Origin: Ichthyophonus hoferi
Lineage: Eukaryota; Opisthokonta; Ichthyosporea; Ichthyophonida; Ichthyophonidae
Direction: 5' to 3'
Assembly: GCA_002751075.1 (NCBI GenBank)
Contig: NAOQ01000251.1
Location: 6,983-19,736, forward strand
Length of the DNA: 12,754 bases
In this document: positions 9,467-12,754 of the stretch, in pieces
Numbering within the stretch: position 1 is the stretch's first letter
Layout of the letters: the number at the start of each line of letters is the position of its first letter
The notes under the pieces: generated by a model
Told to the model about the DNA's origin: nothing
The model's input: only the letters and a program-made list of their open reading frames with translations
Database searches by the model: none
Translations under genes and position numbers: made by a program

Positions 9467-12400
9467 TCACGGTAGTGTAGAATATAGACTCTGTTCCCAC
9501 CCAGCGGTTAGAGGGTGGGCCAATAGGATAAAGCCTACCAGGCCTATCACGAAAGTGAGCATTAACCCTGTAGTGACGTCAGAGTTAGGATGTAATTATA
9601 TATATATATATATATATATTATAGGTGGGAGTGGAATGTAGATTAATTATATATTGTGCCATCAGATTAAAGGTAGAACAATGGGCTTGACATCCTATAT
9701 CCTCCCTCACTCCTTCTCTCTATCATCTTCTTTTTCATTGGTTGGCTATATATATATCCCTCCCATATATGGCTTACCATCAGCTGGTATTATCCAATCA
9801 CAACCCGCCCTGTGCCTTAGACCCCACTTCCTTAACTTACAATTTCGGTGGCGGTGGGTCGGAATATCTTGAAAATTAGGGAATCCCATGAAATTACAGA
9901 AGATATGACACACTAGGGGGGATACAAAATGCCCTAATATAGAAGGAGAGAGGGAGAAGATTGGTGGGTTAAAATAAGGAACCAATCAGATAGGGAGGTG
10001 GAGTAGGGCCAATGAATATATGTATTAAAAATATAATATATCGTCATAATTGGTGGGATTCATATACATATATCTCTCTCTTAATTATTTATCTGCAGTC
10101 ATGTGACTTAGTCTGATAGGTTTCATTGGTGGCCTGTAGACTATAAAAAAGGGAGCAGGAATGGTAACCAAACAGAAAGCTTTACCTGTTCTCACAAACA
10201 TCCAGGACGAATAGATAGCGAATATAGAAGTGTAGGCAAACTGTAAGCCTGATAACCAGCCAGTTAGAACTCATCATATCAGCGATAATGTCGTAAGTAG
10301 CCAATTAAATCAGAGGCCATCAAGCCAACCACAGGAACAGAGGTAAATAAAAGTATGATGAATTGTCATTAGCTCACTGCTTTATACTGTCGTGGGGCTA
10401 ATAGATTGGTGTGTTTAAATATTTAACTAAATACTTTTCTAAATACAGCCATGAATTGGATGGTATTAATATATTTCAGGCACGTATAATTTATATCAGA
10501 TCCTATGAACTATATACAACCAATAGGATATGAGGTATAAGGCAGGTGAGCGGTGGTTGAATACAGATCATGTGTATAGATACTACAGTGCAATACCAAA
10601 CTACAATTATAATAGACTCCATCATTAGTAAGGGAGGTTGCATTATAAAGACCAGCACAAACCACTTATTTTGGGCCATTATAACAATGAAGGTATAAAC
10701 ACACATACATATAACCATAATAGGGTTTATACTGACCAATGCAAGGTAGTGATTCGCTTAGGCTGTATCCTTCAACAACCACTAGCTCATGCAAGTGGTG
10801 GAGATGGGCTGTGATTGGTAGATAGATAGTCAGTCATGCTTACCTACTGGTCAGTTTTATATATCTGATTCTTAATTGGCTCTGGTTATCCAATAGCTCT
10901 GCTTTATACTCATACACACCTCACCCCCATTGGTACTCCAATCTAATCTATTTTTAGATTTACTCTGTCCTAAACAGGCGCAGTCGGTTTCATCCCTCCT
11001 ACCTCATCCACTTCCGTTATATTATTTATATCCTCGTGTTAATTACCCTCCTCTAGTGACATGATATGACGTCATCTTAACCCCCGCCTCTAGGTAGTTT
11101 CTACAGGGCCCCCATCACATGACCATATGCAATAATTTTATTGGCTGATATAAAGGTGGTTTACTGGTGTCCTTTTAAACTGATTGGCTAATAGGATGTA
11201 TATGTTATGTTAAATGAGGCTTATAAAAACCCTTTTTCTCCCCATCATTATTATAATAGCCATATATAGGCATACTATATTTAGACATATACCATATATA
11301 GACATATACCATATATAGGCATACTATATTTAGACATATACCATATAGAATAAGAGGGGGATTACAACCTACACCAAAGAATACAGGGTTAACTAGGATA
11401 CTGTAGGTAGGGCCTAGGCAGGGATAAAGAAGGGGCATCATACAGGATCGGAAAATCCATTCCTCACTAAGAGGGCTCTACAGAAGGAGAGGGAGAGGGA
11501 GAGGGAGAGGGAGAGGGAGGTTGGTTAGTGCTAGTTGTCTGAAAATACTAAATATGAATATATATATATATGGTGAGCATGGGCCCCTCTAGGATGTGAT
11601 GTAACTGCCATATTCTCCTTACCTAGAGAAAGGCCTATGCTTGTATGTACATATAACATATCTATATATGTTGGTATATTTTATATGTATGTGTGCATCT
11701 ACCTTACCATACAGGTTATTACATCAGGGTGTACGTGTTGTGAGTCCTAGATTTAACTAGCCTATTAATAATCCACATTAAAATTAAAGTAAGATATATA
11801 TATATATTTACCACAAAATAATTTCTCCAACAGATCAGATCTTTGGCTGCTGCAATTAATTCTTCGCGGTCGATTGGTAGATCCCCTATAATATAAGAAT
11901 ATATGAGTGTACTACCGGCCTTGTCCAATCAACTGCTGTGTTTTATTTAAAAATTCTTTTCATGGGCTAATAAAACTATCATTCTACAATGTATGTCTCG
12001 AGCAATAATACAGGTGAGTTTTAATACTGAAATACCATTGGCAAACAGAGTGATAATCAATTTATCAAATTCCCAATAAAGAATGTGGCATAGTAACAAA
12101 GGATACTAATTGGCTAAAAGTCATACTATAGTATATCTATCCAAAGATAGAGTAAGCAATACCAATTGTGAGATTAAAAATTAAAAATTAAAAAAATTAA
12201 AACTAAGCACAAACACCAATCATTGGTTTCTGGTAGGAACGTTAAATCTAGACGAGATCCAATAATGACGTCACTACTCTAGTAAAACCTTGACATAAAT
12301 CTATATATGGTCATTATAAGTAATAAGGCTATATACATCACATGTGGAATGCCCGTGATTATCTCATCCCCCACTACGTCATACCTCTCTCTCTACTCTT

Positions 12401-12588
12401 GCTTCCTTAATATATCTACCCCTCTCCCTCCCTCTCCTCTCTCTCCCTCTCCCTCTCTACCTACCATCTATTCCCATCATAACCAGCGGTCCTAAGAACA
12501 GGGTTGCAGTCAGAGCAAGGGGAAGCACAACAGCAGACAACAACCCGTTACCATGGATACCTAACCACTGCAACAGAGTGCCACTAGG
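9467..12588 (-). CDS. RCE1: RCE1 CAAX prenyl protease 2, 3' part (7 exons)
   Basis: RCE1 is the ER-membrane endoprotease that removes the last three residues (-aaX) from prenylated CAAX proteins such as Ras. Minus-strand exons, in gene order: 12588-12465, 11885-11812, 11477-11369, 10808-10737, 10248-10186, 9933-9841, 9567-9467. Every phase matches, giving 211 codons plus TGA. Landmarks that align with animal RCE1: QWLGIHGNGLL and LFLGPL (membrane segment) in the first exon; SPLSEEWIFRSCMMPLL, holding the EExxxR motif; FFGV-AHLHH, with the first catalytic-type His; FAYTSIF...FVRTGH; CHIFCNFMGFP, with the second His and Asn; and a last membrane segment LTFVIGLVGFILLAHPLT near the C-terminus. 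All family active-site residues are present. About 100 N-terminal residues are missing, their exons lying past the right edge. No break was seen. Confidence 0.94.
9596..9619. repeat. TA dinucleotide microsatellite
   Basis: An uninterrupted TA run inside the RCE1 intron between the sixth and seventh listed exons, about 30 bp upstream (in gene sense) of the last exon's acceptor. Confidence 0.9.
11262..11347. repeat. AT-rich tandem repeat in RCE1 intron
   Basis: The words CATACTATATTTAGACATAT and ACCATATATAGACATATACC recur with a short period near 16-18 bp inside a larger unit near 49 bp. It lies in the RCE1 intron just downstream, in gene sense, of the catalytic EExxxR exon. Confidence 0.75.
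11482..11520 (-). repeat. CTCCCT hexanucleotide tract serving as polypyrimidine tract
   Basis: On + this is an unbroken purine run of about 39 bases built from GGGAGA. On the RCE1 transcript it is the mirror CTCCCT repeat ending a few bases before CTGTAG, the acceptor of the exon encoding SPLSEEWIFR. It therefore appears to be the splice-site polypyrimidine tract of the catalytic exon, made from a length-variable microsatellite. Confidence 0.8.
11618..11640 (-). promoter_or_regulatory. Recursive-splice-like site in RCE1 intron
   Basis: On the minus strand a pyrimidine tract (GGCCTTTCTCTAG) is followed directly by GTAAGG. This juxtaposes a good acceptor and a good donor with no exon between them (AG 11624-11623, GT 11622-11621). 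The layout is that of a zero-length recursive splice site or the edge of a cryptic exon. The intron is only 334 nt, far shorter than those known to use recursive splicing, so the function is uncertain. Confidence 0.3.
12259..12273. promoter_or_regulatory. CCAAT box plus CRE-like octamer
   Basis: CCAAT (12259-12263) lies two bases before the perfect palindrome TGACGTCA (12266-12273), inside an RCE1 intron. These are the core words bound by NF-Y and CREB/ATF factors in animals. Identical octamers lie at 6591, 7441, 9574 and 11067. Regulatory function is inference. Confidence 0.3.
12419..12458 (-). repeat. GA-rich homopurine tract after RCE1 donor
   Basis: Immediately after the GTAGGT donor of the first visible RCE1 exon, the transcript strand is about 40 nt of pure purine (GAGGGAGAGG-type). 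It is complementary to the CTCCCT tract at 11482-11520 in the next intron, sharing an uninterrupted word of about 17 nt. Mirror homopurine DNA of this kind can also form triplexes. Confidence 0.75.
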
Positions 12589-12659
12589 CTGAACACAATA
12601 GAGATGGCCGTGATATCAGCGTATAGTTTACAACTCCTAAAGAGAAAAACAGGATAGTA

Positions 12660-12754
12660 AGGGTATAGGGTATATAATGTATATAAGGTATATAAGGTAT
12701 ATAGGGTATATAAGGTATATAAGGTATATAGGGTATATAGGGTATATAAGGTAT
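12660..12754. repeat. 10-bp tandem repeat running off the window
   Basis: About nine copies of a 10-bp GGTATATAAG / GGTATATAGG unit run to the last base. It lies in the RCE1 intron upstream, in gene sense, of the first visible exon. The copies differ mainly at one position (AAG versus GGG). Total array length is unknown because the window ends inside it. Confidence 0.9.

Noticed and set aside
9746-9840. Open frame continuing past CHIFCNFMGFP on the minus strand (KLRKWGLRHRAGCDW...)
   Set aside because: A consensus donor GTAAGT follows 9841 in phase 1 and joins in frame to the 9567-9467 exon. The read-through is polar, with no RCE1 similarity.
11989-12018. Plus-strand ATG short exon ending in a good GTGAGT donor
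   Set aside because: It lies inside an RCE1 intron, and no downstream plus-strand exon in matching phase gives a recognisable product.
12484-12594. Plus-strand frames GPKNRVAVRARG... and AVLRTGLQSEQ... after an apparent acceptor
   Set aside because: They are antisense to the RCE1 exon 12588-12465, whose minus-strand translation matches RCE1 closely. No family was recognised for the plus-strand readings.

Overview
The window is eukaryotic and almost certainly animal nuclear DNA. It is AT-rich, full of simple repeats, and contains two multi-exon genes with GT-AG introns of about 100-580 bp. Compact genes with small introns, plus an old LTR element, suggest an early-branching metazoan such as a sponge, but the species cannot be fixed from the sequence alone.

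Layout: 1-196 is featureless AT-rich DNA. About 197-2760 is a decayed, internally reduced LTR retrotransposon fossil; it has two diverged LTRs, a gag/protease-like core and no visible reverse transcriptase or integrase. 2760-3970 is non-coding, with a 32-bp tandem repeat and an ATT microsatellite. 3972-8130 (+) is a complete-looking POC1 gene (centriolar WD40 protein). I traced 11 exons, giving 470 codons with seven WD40 repeats, a disordered linker and the C-terminal Poc1 coiled coil; only the 9-nt first exon is uncertain. 8131-9460 is the tail-to-tail intergenic gap, holding several AT-rich minisatellites and one doubtful small ORF. 9467-12588 (-) is the 3' two-thirds of RCE1 (CAAX prenyl protease 2): seven exons and 211 codons containing all family catalytic motifs. 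Its N-terminal exons lie beyond the right edge. 12600-12754 is RCE1 intron ending in a 10-bp tandem array.

The two genes are convergent and have unrelated jobs: POC1 in centriole/basal-body stability, RCE1 in ER-membrane processing of prenylated proteins such as Ras. I see no operon or dedicated new enzyme system. The most interesting signals are structural. Complementary homopurine/homopyrimidine tracts flank the 74-nt RCE1 exon that precedes the catalytic exon and could drive exon skipping or a circular RNA. There is also a recursive-splice-like AG|GTAAG site, five perfect TGACGTCA octamers in 5.7 kb, a strong excess of CCAAT boxes throughout, and an AATAAA that directly abuts the RCE1 stop codon.
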